A stretch of DNA of 64,000 nt from Stygiobacter sp043807765. Its GTDB lineage: Bacteria; Bacteroidota; Ignavibacteria; Ignavibacteriales; Melioribacteraceae. The notes below the pieces were generated by a model that saw nothing but the letters and a program-made list of their open reading frames with translations, had not been told where the DNA came from and searched no databases. Where the stretch lies: contig JAZDFQ010000078.1 in assembly GCA_043807765.1 (NCBI GenBank), positions 1 through 64,000 of the forward strand. The letters run 5' to 3'. The translations under genes were made by a program, and so were the position numbers. This document shows, piece after piece, positions 9,596-17,235 of this stretch (its first letter is position 1; each line of letters opens with the position of its first letter).

Positions 9596-9646
9596 TCTGC
9601 CCTCTTTCAGTTTGATAAATAATTTGTATTACGCACTTTGTGATTG

Positions 9647-9728
9647 CTTAGTGTCCTTGTGACTTGGTGGCAAAGAAAAATATAAGATAGTGAGCCACAA
9701 AGGCACTAAGTCACCAAGTTTCGCTAAG
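9647..9728. repeat. CACAAAGGCACTAAG repeat, inverted pair (copy B1)
   Basis: Two degenerate arms in opposite orientation: 9647-9675 reads, on the other strand, CACCAAGTCACAAGGACACT, and 9692-9728 reads CACAAAGGCACTAAGTCACC. They lie between ugd and rfbC with a 16-base AT-rich centre. A third arm of the same type is at 27552-27578. Confidence 0.7.
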
Positions 9729-9756
9729 TAAAAAGAAATTCAACTCATGCATAACC

Positions 9757-10305
9757 TCAGTAAATAAAATCTTTTTCTATTTCAGAAAACTTTTTCGCAA
9801 GCAAATCTTTTGGAGAAACAATTGGAGCTTCGACTTCCCAATCAATTTGAAGCTGCTTATCGTTATAAATAATAGAACGCTCTGCTTGCTTATTATATAT
9901 GTTGGTACACTTGTAACTAAAAATGGCTTCATCACTTAAAACGGAAAAACCATGAGCAAATCCGGGAGGAATCCAAAGTTGGTTTTTACTTTCTTCGGTG
10001 AGCTCTACAGAAAAATATTTTCCAAACGTTGGTGAGCCGAAACGAATATCTACAGCAATGTCTAATACTTTACCAACAATAACGCTGCAAAGTTTTCCTT
10101 GTGCGGATTCACCAATCTGGTAATGCAATCCGCGCACAGTTCCTTTTTTTGATTTGCTTACATTATCTTGAACAAAGGAGAAGTTGATTCCACCATTCAC
10201 ATATTTTTCTTTATTAAATGATTCAAAAAAATAACCGCGTTCATCGGGAAAGACGTCCGGCTGAACTACCAATAAATCATCTATAAATACTTTTTCAAAT
10301 TTCAT
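9757..10305 (-). CDS. rfbC: dTDP-4-dehydrorhamnose 3,5-epimerase
   Basis: RmlC cupin enzyme that epimerises C3 and C5 of the 4-keto sugar ahead of the RfbD reductase. Motifs: FPDERGYFFESFN, SFVQDNVSKSKKGTVRGLHY with the catalytic His, KVLDIAVDIR, IPPGFAHGF and FSYKCTNIYN with the active Tyr. I start it at ATG 10305, giving 182 residues (normal for the family), because AGGAG lies just upstream. The open frame extends back to 10338 into galE, but those 11 residues match nothing in the family. It lies 8 bases after galE on the same strand, so the two are one operon. Confidence 0.93.
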   Translation of the reverse strand: MKFEKVFIDDLLVVQPDVFPDERGYFFESFNKEKYVNGGINFSFVQDNVSKSKKGTVRGLHYQIGESAQGKLCSVIVGKVLDIAVDIRFGSPTFGKYFSVELTEESKNQLWIPPGFAHGFSVLSDEAIFSYKCTNIYNKQAERSIIYNDKQLQIDWEVEAPIVSPKDLLAKKFSEIEKDFIY

Positions 10306-10313
10306 TAACTCTC

Positions 10314-11288
10314 CTAATACTTTGGATTTTGGTGCCAAGCCCAGGCTGTTGCAATTACTTCATCAATTCCAAATTGAGGATTCCAGCCAAGAACCGATTT
10401 TGCTTTCTGATTATCAGCAACAAGAATTGCCGGGTCTCCGGCGCGGCGCCCAACAATTTCTACCGGAATATCTTTGCCGGTAATCTTTTTAGTCTTTTCA
10501 ATTATCTCTATAACAGAATTTCCATCGCCTGTACCAAGGTTTATAATTGTTGATTCACCGCCGCCAATCAAGTAATTGAGGGCGCGCAAGTGAGCATCAG
10601 CCAAATCATTAACATGAATATAATCGCGTAGGCAAGTTCCATCAGGCGTATCATAATCATTCCCAAAGACTAAAATCTTTTCCCGCTTCTTCTGAGCAGT
10701 ATAAATCACTAAAGGAATTAAGTGAGATTCCGCTTCGTGACTTTCTCCAATCTCAGCATTTGGATCAGCTCCCGCCGCATTGAAGTAACGTAAGCAAACG
10801 CTTTTCATTCCATGAGCAATTTCAAAATCATGCAAAAGTGTTTCTATAATTAGCTTTGTGTTTGCGTAAGGATTTATCGGATTAGAAACTTGCTCTTCAG
10901 AAATAGGAACCTTAACGGGATTGCCATAAATGGAACAAGTTGATGAGAACACAAAATTCTTAACTCCGTTTTCCACACAAGCGCGAATTAAATTATAGCT
11001 TCCAACAACATTGTTTAGATAATACATTTCCGGCTTTTCAACCGACTCGCCCACGTAAGCAAATGCGGCAAAGTGAACAACGGCTTCCGGTTGAAACGAT
11101 TTTAGTACGCGATTCAAACTTTCCGGATTGAGAAGATCTGCTTCTTCAAATCTTGCATTTGCATCTACAGCTTCTTTGTGTCCACGACTTAGATTATCCA
11201 AGACGCAAGCTTGGTGATTATTCCTAATTAAAAATTTTGTAAAGTGAGAACCAATGTATCCGGCCCCGCCGGTGACAAGAATTTTCAA
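10314..11288 (-). CDS. galE: UDP-glucose 4-epimerase
   Basis: Interconverts UDP-glucose and UDP-galactose (some also the N-acetyl forms). Extended SDR with GGAGYIGSH at residues 7-15, AAFAYVGESV, FSSTCSIYG and the YxxxK motif in NPYANTK. Length 324 is normal. The start is TTG: the Rossmann strand KILVTGG begins at residue 2, leaving no room for a later start, and GGGAG lies upstream. Co-transcribed with rfbC. Confidence 0.94.
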   Translation of the reverse strand: MKILVTGGAGYIGSHFTKFLIRNNHQACVLDNLSRGHKEAVDANARFEEADLLNPESLNRVLKSFQPEAVVHFAAFAYVGESVEKPEMYYLNNVVGSYNLIRACVENGVKNFVFSSTCSIYGNPVKVPISEEQVSNPINPYANTKLIIETLLHDFEIAHGMKSVCLRYFNAAGADPNAEIGESHEAESHLIPLVIYTAQKKREKILVFGNDYDTPDGTCLRDYIHVNDLADAHLRALNYLIGGGESTIINLGTGDGNSVIEIIEKTKKITGKDIPVEIVGRRAGDPAILVADNQKAKSVLGWNPQFGIDEVIATAWAWHQNPKY

Positions 11289-11444
11289 AACTACTCCCTT
11301 TGTGAATTGTTGTGTTTCGTCCCTCTAAATATATTCAGTTTGGAAGTAGAAAGAAAAACTCTAGATGAGAATTCAATCATCCGAACAATTGATTGCAGCT
11401 ACAGCAAGAATGATTTAATTTGCAAAAAGAAAAACGAGGTAAAT

Positions 11445-11768
11445 ATGGCAAAACTTCCAAAACGTTTTGAAAGGTTTTTGAAAGAATACCCGGAAATTGC
11501 AACAGCATATGAAAATTTAGGCGATGCGATTCACAAAGAAGGTTCTTTGAATGAACGTGAGCGCGCACTTGTAAAACTAGCTCTTTCTGCCGGCGCCCGT
11601 TCCGAAGGTGCAACGCATGCACAAGTAAGAAAAAGCTTGAAACTCGGTTTGAAGAAAAATGAAATTCGACAAATTGCGCTGCTCGCAATTCCAACACTTG
11701 GCTTTCCTAACGCAATGGCAGTGATGAGTTGGATTGACGATATACTCGACCAGAAGAAAGGCAAATAA
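11445..11768 (+). CDS. carboxymuconolactone decarboxylase/AhpD-like protein without CxxC
   Basis: A 107-residue CMD-family protein starting at ATG 11445 with GAGGT upstream; the open frame continues leftward but that part is non-family sequence overlapping galE's promoter side. The core helix pair LNERERALVKLALSAGARSEGATHAQVRKSLKLG matches the AhpD-like fold in pattern. The redox CxxC of AhpD is replaced by ARSEGA, keeping only the downstream His, so a peroxidase-like thiol role is unlikely. It is the first gene of a three-gene forward operon with the membrane protein and NTPase that follow, separated by 2 bases from the next start. Confidence 0.75.
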   Translation: MAKLPKRFERFLKEYPEIATAYENLGDAIHKEGSLNERERALVKLALSAGARSEGATHAQVRKSLKLGLKKNEIRQIALLAIPTLGFPNAMAVMSWIDDILDQKKGK

Positions 11769-11770
11769 GT

Positions 11771-12832
11771 GTGAAAGAAATTCAAAGGGGGATTTCTCTT
11801 AAATTAGATATTCAACGGCTTACTGCGCTTTGGGGATTTAGTGAGGCTGCGCTCGGCGGAATTTTGCACATGCTCAAAGTTCCTCTCACTGGCTTGTTAA
11901 TTGGAGGCGCAGCAGTATTTTTCATTTCGCTAATTGCCCGCTTTGCCGAATCTCCTTCTCAAATTCTTAAATCAACTTTGGTTGTTATTCTTGTTAAAGC
12001 AGTTGTTACTCCATTCATTCCGCTCAATTCATATTTTGCCGTTTCTGTACAAGGAGTATTAGGTTATTTGTTTTTCCGGTTCATTCCTTCATACAGATTC
12101 TCAGCAATTCTTTTAGGAATGATAACTTTATCTTTCAGTGCATTCCAAAAACTTTTCATAATTACATTCATGTTCGGCAATGCGTTTTGGGAATCAATAG
12201 ATTCTTTTGTAAAGTTTATTCTCGCTCAACTGCCTCTTCTTAAACATCTACACACACCAAGTGCCTCACTAATTTTGATTTCAGTTTATGCTGCAATTCA
12301 TCTTTTTGGCGGACTGTATGTTGGAATTAAAGTTGCAAAAATTGACGGGTGGCTCGAAAAGAAGAAATCAATATTCGACTTAGATGCATTGAGAAGCGTT
12401 TCCACGAATCAACTGTTTGAACAAAAAAAATCATCTAAAAGAAAAAGGTGGTGGCAAAGAAAATCCGGACTAGTGCTAATTTCTTCTTCATTAGCTCTAA
12501 TACTGCTGTCATATTTATTTCCTCAGATCGGAGAATCAACTACAACAAATGTTCTCTTTATGATTATCCGTTCCATAGCAATAACATTACTTTGGTTCAA
12601 AATTATTTCTCCATTTATACTTTCCCACTTTCAAAAGTTTATTGAAAAAAGAAAGTTTGAACACGCTTCGGAAGTGAACAGAATGACTTCTCAATTCCCG
12701 CTATTCAAAAAAGTTGTTAATTACTGCTGGAATAATTCGGCAGAGTTAAAGGGTTTTAAGCGGGTTTATTCTTTCCTTTCCAATTCATTAGCTTTACTTC
12801 TAATAATTGATATAACCAATGAATCCGATTAG
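11771..12832 (+). CDS. multi-pass membrane protein of unknown function
   Basis: A 353-residue integral membrane protein starting with GTG two bases after the CMD stop. I count about seven hydrophobic segments: five in residues 25-195, then a basic cytoplasmic stretch (SSKRKRWWQRK near 220-230), then two more. A last amphipathic tail follows. It overlaps the NTPase gene by 14 bases, so the products probably work together. I do not recognise the family. The arrangement, membrane protein plus small P-loop NTPase, recalls an energised transporter, but no ABC signature is present and this is inference. Confidence 0.65.
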   Translation: MKEIQRGISLKLDIQRLTALWGFSEAALGGILHMLKVPLTGLLIGGAAVFFISLIARFAESPSQILKSTLVVILVKAVVTPFIPLNSYFAVSVQGVLGYLFFRFIPSYRFSAILLGMITLSFSAFQKLFIITFMFGNAFWESIDSFVKFILAQLPLLKHLHTPSASLILISVYAAIHLFGGLYVGIKVAKIDGWLEKKKSIFDLDALRSVSTNQLFEQKKSSKRKRWWQRKSGLVLISSSLALILLSYLFPQIGESTTTNVLFMIIRSIAITLLWFKIISPFILSHFQKFIEKRKFEHASEVNRMTSQFPLFKKVVNYCWNNSAELKGFKRVYSFLSNSLALLLIIDITNESD

Positions 12833-13286
12833 AATTCTTACCGGCGAAATTAGAACCGGCAAAACAACACGATTAATGAAATGGGCTGCTTCGCAGAAAA
12901 GCATTGATGGAATTTTCCAGCCGGTTATTGATGACAAGCGTTTTGTTTATCATATAGGATCAAGAACACTGAAACCTCTTGAAACTTCAGAAACAGAGAA
13001 CATTACCCAGATTGGGAAGTATAATTTCAGTAATCAAGCCTTTCTCTGGTCACAAAAGATACTTAGTGAATGCGTTGCTAAGAATCTTGATTGGATTATT
13101 GTTGATGAAATTGGTCCGCTTGAATTGGATGGGAAAGGACTTGAACCCGCTGTTTCCAAATTGTTTTTGGAACGAGACAAAATTCAAGCTCAGATTTTGT
13201 GTGTTGTCCGTGATTCAATTCTAGAAAAATTTATTGAGCATTACGGATTGCAAAACGATTTCCAGATTTTTGAGCTAGAAGATTGA
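12819..13286 (+). CDS. THEP1-type nucleoside-triphosphatase (NTPase_1 family)
   Basis: A 155-residue P-loop protein. Walker A is GEIRTGKTTRL (residues 8-18), and Walker B is WIIVDEIGPLELDGKG (about 91-106), the EIGPLE form being typical of the THEP1 family. Family members hydrolyse NTPs; their cellular role is poorly known. Here it overlaps the end of a membrane protein and so may be its energising or regulatory partner. The last codons run directly into the AAGATC repeat that follows. Confidence 0.8.
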   Translation: MNPIRILTGEIRTGKTTRLMKWAASQKSIDGIFQPVIDDKRFVYHIGSRTLKPLETSETENITQIGKYNFSNQAFLWSQKILSECVAKNLDWIIVDEIGPLELDGKGLEPAVSKLFLERDKIQAQILCVVRDSILEKFIEHYGLQNDFQIFELED

Positions 13287-13380
13287 AGAAGATCAAGATT
13301 AACTGTATGAGTTAGAGTAAGATTAAGACTAAGAGTAAGACATCACAATCTTACTCCTACTCTTAATCTTAATCTTCTTT
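13285..13380. repeat. AAGATT/AAGATC hairpin repeat, copy A2
   Basis: Between the convergent NTPase and FadL-type genes, a degenerate hexamer repeat forms an inverted pair: left arm to about 13340 (GAGTAAGATTAAGACTAAGA) and right arm 13350-13380 (TCTTACTCCTACTCTTAATC). The stop codon of the NTPase is inside or adjacent to the left arm. Probably folds as a two-way terminator. Confidence 0.75.
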
Positions 13381-13383
13381 TAC

Positions 13384-14850
13384 CTAGAATGCGTAACTCA
13401 CTCCAACATGCATAAACCAAGTAGAAAGCTCGCTTGTACTTCCATCAAATTCATTTGCAATTAAACTTGGATTGCTTGCCGTAACCGAATTGTTTAGCGC
13501 CATTTCGAAAGCTGCATTAATTGTAATTGGGTTCGATACTTTGTAGCTCGCTCCAGCCATTACATGGTTTTCTACTACTGCCGGAAAAATCGGGAATATT
13601 GTTGATTGTGGAACCGGATTTGAATTGTAAGCATAACCAAGACGCAGTGTTAATTCTTTAGTTGCCAAATACTCACCACCGATTTTTATCATAAGCGAGT
13701 TTTCCCAATTCATCGGGAATTCAATATCAAACGCTCCGGTGTTTCCCATCATCTTATTGATGTTGGCATTATTTCCGCCTTTCAATTTCAAAGTCATTTT
13801 ATCAAAAGCACTTTCCCAATTTAGATATTCTACGTCTGCAGCTAGCAGTAAACAATCTGTTGCTTTGTAAGAAACGCCAAATCCAATTGATGATGGGAAA
13901 GTTAAATCAACATCTAAATCGTAATTAGCAACAACACCTTTGCTCATATCAATTCCCAGTTGAGTAAACATGCCACTAACATAAGTTTGAGCTTGCGCTT
14001 GAGTCATTCCTTGCATCATAGCGCCCATAACTGCTTTCCCAAAAGCATCACCAAGTTGAGCAGTCATATCCATTGTGGCTTTGCCGCCGGTGTATGTTAA
14101 AGATGTTGGCATTGTATAACTGAAACCAAAAGAAAGTTTGTTGTCAACTTTGTAAGCAACACCAATCTTTCCATTGAAACCGATTGCGGATAGTTCTACC
14201 ATCTTTGCTGAAGCCGTTACTTCATCATAGCCAAAACCTTGTGGCGGTGCAGCCGCAAACATTTGTCCAAATGTCATTCCCGGCATTGCTACACCTTGCA
14301 TAGCCATTGGATTTATTGAAAAAGGCATAGAAAATTCTAACATGCTGTAAACCATATGCAAACTTGCGCCAACAGAAAAATGTTCATTGAACTTGTAAGC
14401 CGCGCTTAATCCGCCTTGCATTGATGCTAACTTAGAATGATATTCTTGTTTTGTTGTTCCATAAAGTGCATGGTTTAACATATAGTCAGCACCCATTCCG
14501 CCAGAAGTGAAGAACCCAACGCCCCAAGTGAAATCACTGCAATCGCAGCTGCGTAGATAAGATGCAGATGGCAATGGAAAAATGTTATCGTCACCATCAA
14601 CATTGTTTAATTTGTTTTGAAAATGTAAAGATGGATACATCATTGAAATATCAACATTCAACATAGTTTGATTCACGAAAGACAATCCGGCGGGATTGCT
14701 CATCATAAGTTCCGGTGTATCAAACACACCGATTGATGTTCCACCTCTTCCTAGCGATTTTGCATCGAACCCGACCAATCTTGTTCCGGATTGTGCAAAC
14801 AATGTTGAGGCAACAACTGCCACAAGAAAGATACTTTTTAACAACTTCAT
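13384..14850 (-). CDS. FadL/OmpP1/TodX-type outer-membrane transport protein
   Basis: A 488-residue beta-barrel with a signal peptide ending near LFAQS. The family's N-terminal plug and first strands are clear: GFDAKSLGRGGTSIGVFDTPELMMSNPAGLSFV. Repeated aromatic beta-strand patterns run to the end, which closes with the barrel signal VGVSYAF (terminal Phe). FadL-type channels carry hydrophobic substrates across the outer membrane. Its position downstream of sulfur-respiration genes suggests uptake of a sulfur species or hydrophobic donor, which is inference. Two Met/Gln-rich insertions (around residues 175-205 and 275-305) are unusual. GGAGTAGAA precedes the ATG. A hairpin repeat separates it from the rhodanese gene upstream. 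Confidence 0.85.
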   Translation of the reverse strand: MKLLKSIFLVAVVASTLFAQSGTRLVGFDAKSLGRGGTSIGVFDTPELMMSNPAGLSFVNQTMLNVDISMMYPSLHFQNKLNNVDGDDNIFPLPSASYLRSCDCSDFTWGVGFFTSGGMGADYMLNHALYGTTKQEYHSKLASMQGGLSAAYKFNEHFSVGASLHMVYSMLEFSMPFSINPMAMQGVAMPGMTFGQMFAAAPPQGFGYDEVTASAKMVELSAIGFNGKIGVAYKVDNKLSFGFSYTMPTSLTYTGGKATMDMTAQLGDAFGKAVMGAMMQGMTQAQAQTYVSGMFTQLGIDMSKGVVANYDLDVDLTFPSSIGFGVSYKATDCLLLAADVEYLNWESAFDKMTLKLKGGNNANINKMMGNTGAFDIEFPMNWENSLMIKIGGEYLATKELTLRLGYAYNSNPVPQSTIFPIFPAVVENHVMAGASYKVSNPITINAAFEMALNNSVTASNPSLIANEFDGSTSELSTWFMHVGVSYAF

Positions 14851-14900
14851 TTCTACTCCATGTTAAGTTTATTGATTTTGAAATCTTGAATTACTTCATC

Positions 14901-14978
14901 AAGAACAAGATTAAGATTATGATCAAGAGCATGAAGAGTCTTCAAAAATTCTTGCTCATGCTCTTGACCTTATTCTTA
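14901..14978. repeat. AAGATT/AAGATC hairpin repeat, copy A3
   Basis: Inverted arms 14901-14938 (AAGATTAAGATTATGATCAA and on) and 14949-14978 (TTCTTGCTCATGCTCTTGAC and on) form a long imperfect hairpin between the rhodanese stop and the FadL-type start, both on the minus strand. It may weaken read-through into the porin gene. Confidence 0.75.
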
Positions 14979-14979
14979 G

Positions 14980-15645
14980 TTAGCAACCTTCTTTCTTTTT
15001 CTTTGCACCGCCGCCAACTTTACCGGCTGGAGCTGTTAACTTTGGCAACGTCTGAGCAGCAGTTGGTGAGGCAGCAACTGTTGTTGCAGTTCCACCGGAA
15101 ACTATTTGCGGTGTTCCTCCAAAGTGTAATGAAACTTGTTTTACTTTTTCGAAAGCTGCAGTTTGTTCAGTTGTTGCAGAAGCGTCAAGTTTTGGAAAAA
15201 GTATTTCATTCTTCCAAGCGTTCAGTCCGCCATTCAAAATATATGCTGCTTTGTAGTTTGAACTTTTTAAGATAAACCATGCTTGCGCAGAAGCTACATC
15301 ATCGTTTCCGTACAATAGAATTTTCTGGTTACGCATTAAATCGGAATTAAGAATGCTTTCGATTGGAATATTTACAGAAGTAGGGATGTTGTACTCACCA
15401 AATTCTTTTTCACTTCTTAGATCGACAAGCGTATAATCAGCGTTTTCTTTTATTAGCCAATCTGCAAGTGTCATCGCATCAATTCTATCATGATTTTTAA
15501 TTGTAGATAAAGCCATTTCTTTAGCGTTTACATCTAAAATGTTTCTGTTGGATGGATTTCCAATTAATAAAGCGATTAAGCCAAGTAGTCCGGCAAGAAT
15601 TGCGAGTTTCCACGGTGTGCTAAGTTTCATTATAATCTCTTTCAT
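14980..15645 (-). CDS. membrane-anchored rhodanese-like protein lacking the catalytic Cys, with a C-terminal Cys tail
   Basis: A 221-residue protein: one N-terminal membrane segment (about 10-28), a rhodanese domain (about 50-150) with TLVDLRSEKEFGEYNIP and ILNGGLNAWK, then a low-complexity Ala/Thr/Gly/Lys tail. The active-site loop, normally Cys followed by the sulfur-cradling residues, reads ILLYGNDDVASAQA: Gly replaces Cys, so classical sulfurtransfer is not possible. The only cysteine in the whole protein is the very last residue (KKKKEGC). AGAGGTG before the first ATG supports this start over the Met five codons later. It overlaps the upstream YeeE gene by 4 bases and is the fifth protein of the sulfur operon. 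A swinging-arm sulfur carrier is one reading; a structural role is another. Confidence 0.85.
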   Translation of the reverse strand: MKEIIMKLSTPWKLAILAGLLGLIALLIGNPSNRNILDVNAKEMALSTIKNHDRIDAMTLADWLIKENADYTLVDLRSEKEFGEYNIPTSVNIPIESILNSDLMRNQKILLYGNDDVASAQAWFILKSSNYKAAYILNGGLNAWKNEILFPKLDASATTEQTAAFEKVKQVSLHFGGTPQIVSGGTATTVAASPTAAQTLPKLTAPAGKVGGGAKKKKEGC

Positions 15646-16250
15646 TCAGCACCTCTTCCGTTTTTCTTAGCCATAATTTTCTCACCCCATTCGGCAGCGG
15701 CAAATGCGCCGAGAGCCATTAACACAACTAAGAACAAAGTTAACCCGTGTGATAAGCCAAAATATTCGTGCAGAGTAACTCTACCCATCGGAGTTGAATT
15801 AAAGAAGTTTTCAAAAAGCGGAAACATTTCGCCAAAAACAAAAATTCCGAAGAAAATTCCAAGTATGTAAACCATACCATCAATTCTTCCGGTGGATGCA
15901 GAGACAAAAGATGTTCCGGGACAGTACCCACCAACAATAAATCCTATTCCCAAAAACACACCGCCAATTATTTGTGGAATAAGAAAAGTGTCGGTTGTGT
16001 AAACAAGTGATAGATCAAGCCAGCCAATCCATGTAAAATAGAATAAACCGATTGCTGCTGTAATGATTGCAGTGAACATAACTTTAAGCACGCGCATGTT
16101 CGAAAAGTAAAATTGCGCTGCTAGAATTCTTGCGTTACCGAATCCGCCTCTTTCTAGTACGAAACCAAATGCAATACCAATAACAAATGCGATGACTAAA
16201 CTGAAATCAACACTGAAATAATCAAATTTGAAATAGGGCATCATAACCAT
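15642..16250 (-). CDS. YeeE/YedE (DUF395) transporter half, C-terminal type
   Basis: A 202-residue membrane protein with about five segments. It carries GGFGNARILAAQFYFSNMRV and the conserved GGYCPGTSFVSASTGRIDG, whose Cys belongs to the thiol relay that passes thiosulfate or sulfur through YeeE-type proteins. Full-length family members have two such repeats; here they are split over two genes, this one overlapping the other by 10 bases. Context with PsrABC and a rhodanese suggests import or export of a reduced or zero-valent sulfur species. Substrate is inferred from the family. Confidence 0.88.
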   Translation of the reverse strand: MVMMPYFKFDYFSVDFSLVIAFVIGIAFGFVLERGGFGNARILAAQFYFSNMRVLKVMFTAIITAAIGLFYFTWIGWLDLSLVYTTDTFLIPQIIGGVFLGIGFIVGGYCPGTSFVSASTGRIDGMVYILGIFFGIFVFGEMFPLFENFFNSTPMGRVTLHEYFGLSHGLTLFLVVLMALGAFAAAEWGEKIMAKKNGRGAE

Positions 16251-16774
16251 TGCCTCCTTACAAAATATGCTACGCCGTATGCTGCGGCAAAAATTGCCAT
16301 CATTGCAGCCCAGCTTCCAAGATTAAGAAAAGCTCCGCCGGTTAGGGCTTGTCCACTCATACATCCGCGAGCCATCTTTGCACCAAAGCCAATAAATCCA
16401 CCACCAATAAAAGCAAAGATTAATCTGTTGCGTACTGAAATGTTTGGACCTTTTTCGACAGTAACTTTTACTCTGTGTGTTAACATTCCGGAAATAAATC
16501 CGCCAACTATAACTCCGAGAATTTGAAATACTAACCAATCCTTAAATGGATTTTCAGTTTGGTCGCCAAGATATTCTTTGTAGAAATTATTTTGAGATGC
16601 GTGTTCCGGCGCTACTTTGGAAACTCCAACCGCTACCGCAGTTGAGATTGCACCGCTTGCGCCAAGTCCTCTTCCCATAATTAAAAATGCTGCAAGTAGA
16701 ACCAATCCTAAGCCCAATCCCACCAAGTAGGGATTCGAGTAAGGCTTTGGCTCATAAGTTTTTTCTTTTGTCAT
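16241..16774 (-). CDS. YeeE/YedE (DUF395) transporter half, N-terminal type
   Basis: A 177-residue membrane protein, partner of the following gene. Four to five membrane segments; key motif GFGAKMARGCMSGQALTGGAFLNLGSW, with the conserved Cys in GC-MSG. A soluble loop of about 30 residues (QNNFYKEYLGDQTENPFKDW) lies between the first two segments. GGAGCA precedes the ATG. It is the first gene after the GIY-YIG cassette and probably shares the psr transcript. Confidence 0.88.
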   Translation of the reverse strand: MTKEKTYEPKPYSNPYLVGLGLGLVLLAAFLIMGRGLGASGAISTAVAVGVSKVAPEHASQNNFYKEYLGDQTENPFKDWLVFQILGVIVGGFISGMLTHRVKVTVEKGPNISVRNRLIFAFIGGGFIGFGAKMARGCMSGQALTGGAFLNLGSWAAMMAIFAAAYGVAYFVRRQWL

Positions 16775-16790
16775 ATGTGCTCCTTTTTTG

Positions 16791-17234
16791 AATTCTGAAT
16801 CCCGCTTTAGCGGGAAGAAGAATCTCCTAACCTTTTATGTATTAATAGCTACGACTTTGCCTTTATTCTTTGCCAAGAATCTTGTCGAGAAAATCATCAA
16901 TCAGATCATCCCAATTTGGATTCTTATTTTCAATTAGTTCTATTTTTCTTTTTCTTAGCCAGCCTTTTAACTGTCTTTCTCTTTTAATAGCAGCTATTCT
17001 ATTTTCTACTTCTTCAAAGTAAACAAGCTGATTAATGTTATACTTTGCTGTAAAGCCAATGTTCATTTTGTTTTTATGTTCATACATTCTTCTTGGTAAA
17101 TTATTAGTCATTCCAACGTATAGAACACGTGCTTTGCTGCTCATTATGTAGACATAATGTTTTTCCATTTCTTTCTTCTACTCTAGGTAGGAGATTCTTC
17201 GTAGTCCCGATTTCATCGTGACTCCTCAGAATTA
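16791..17234. mobile_element. GIY-YIG cassette bounded by inverted ATTCTGA...GAAGAATCT repeats (copy D1)
   Basis: Left arm 16791-16831 (AATTCTGAATCCCGCTTTAG, then AGAAGAATCTCCTAACC) and right arm 17186-17234 which, on the other strand, reads AATTCTGAGGAGTCACGATG and ends GAAGAATCTCCTACC. The arms enclose only the GIY-YIG gene. The right end lies within 2 bases of the psrC stop and the left end lies just outside the ribosome binding site of the YeeE gene, so the cassette fills the gap exactly. An ORF-less copy is at 18200-18318. Mobility is inferred from this pattern. Confidence 0.7.
16863..17168 (-). CDS. GIY-YIG nuclease family protein
   Basis: A 101-residue single-domain GIY-YIG protein of the UPF0213/YhbQ-like type. 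Motifs: YVYIMSS for GIY, VLYVGMTN for YIG, the catalytic Arg in NLPRRMYEHK, then GFTAKYN, LVYFEEV with the metal-binding Glu region, and the basic IKRERQLKGW. These proteins are common as stand-alone genes, and their job is largely unknown. It sits in the middle of a sulfur-respiration operon with no functional link, and is enclosed by inverted repeats, so I read it as a guest gene. Only a weak ribosome binding site is visible. Confidence 0.9.
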   Translation of the reverse strand: MEKHYVYIMSSKARVLYVGMTNNLPRRMYEHKNKMNIGFTAKYNINQLVYFEEVENRIAAIKRERQLKGWLRKRKIELIENKNPNWDDLIDDFLDKILGKE

Positions 17235-17235
17235 A

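Noticed and set aside
11244..11444. N-terminal extension of the CMD-family gene
   Set aside because: The added 67 residues are non-family, overlap galE, and a GAGGT ribosome binding site marks ATG 11445.
14715..15275. Forward-strand 186-codon ORF opposite the FadL and rhodanese genes
   Set aside because: Spans the hairpin repeat and antisense of two solid genes; composition is Leu/Arg/Gln-biased noise.
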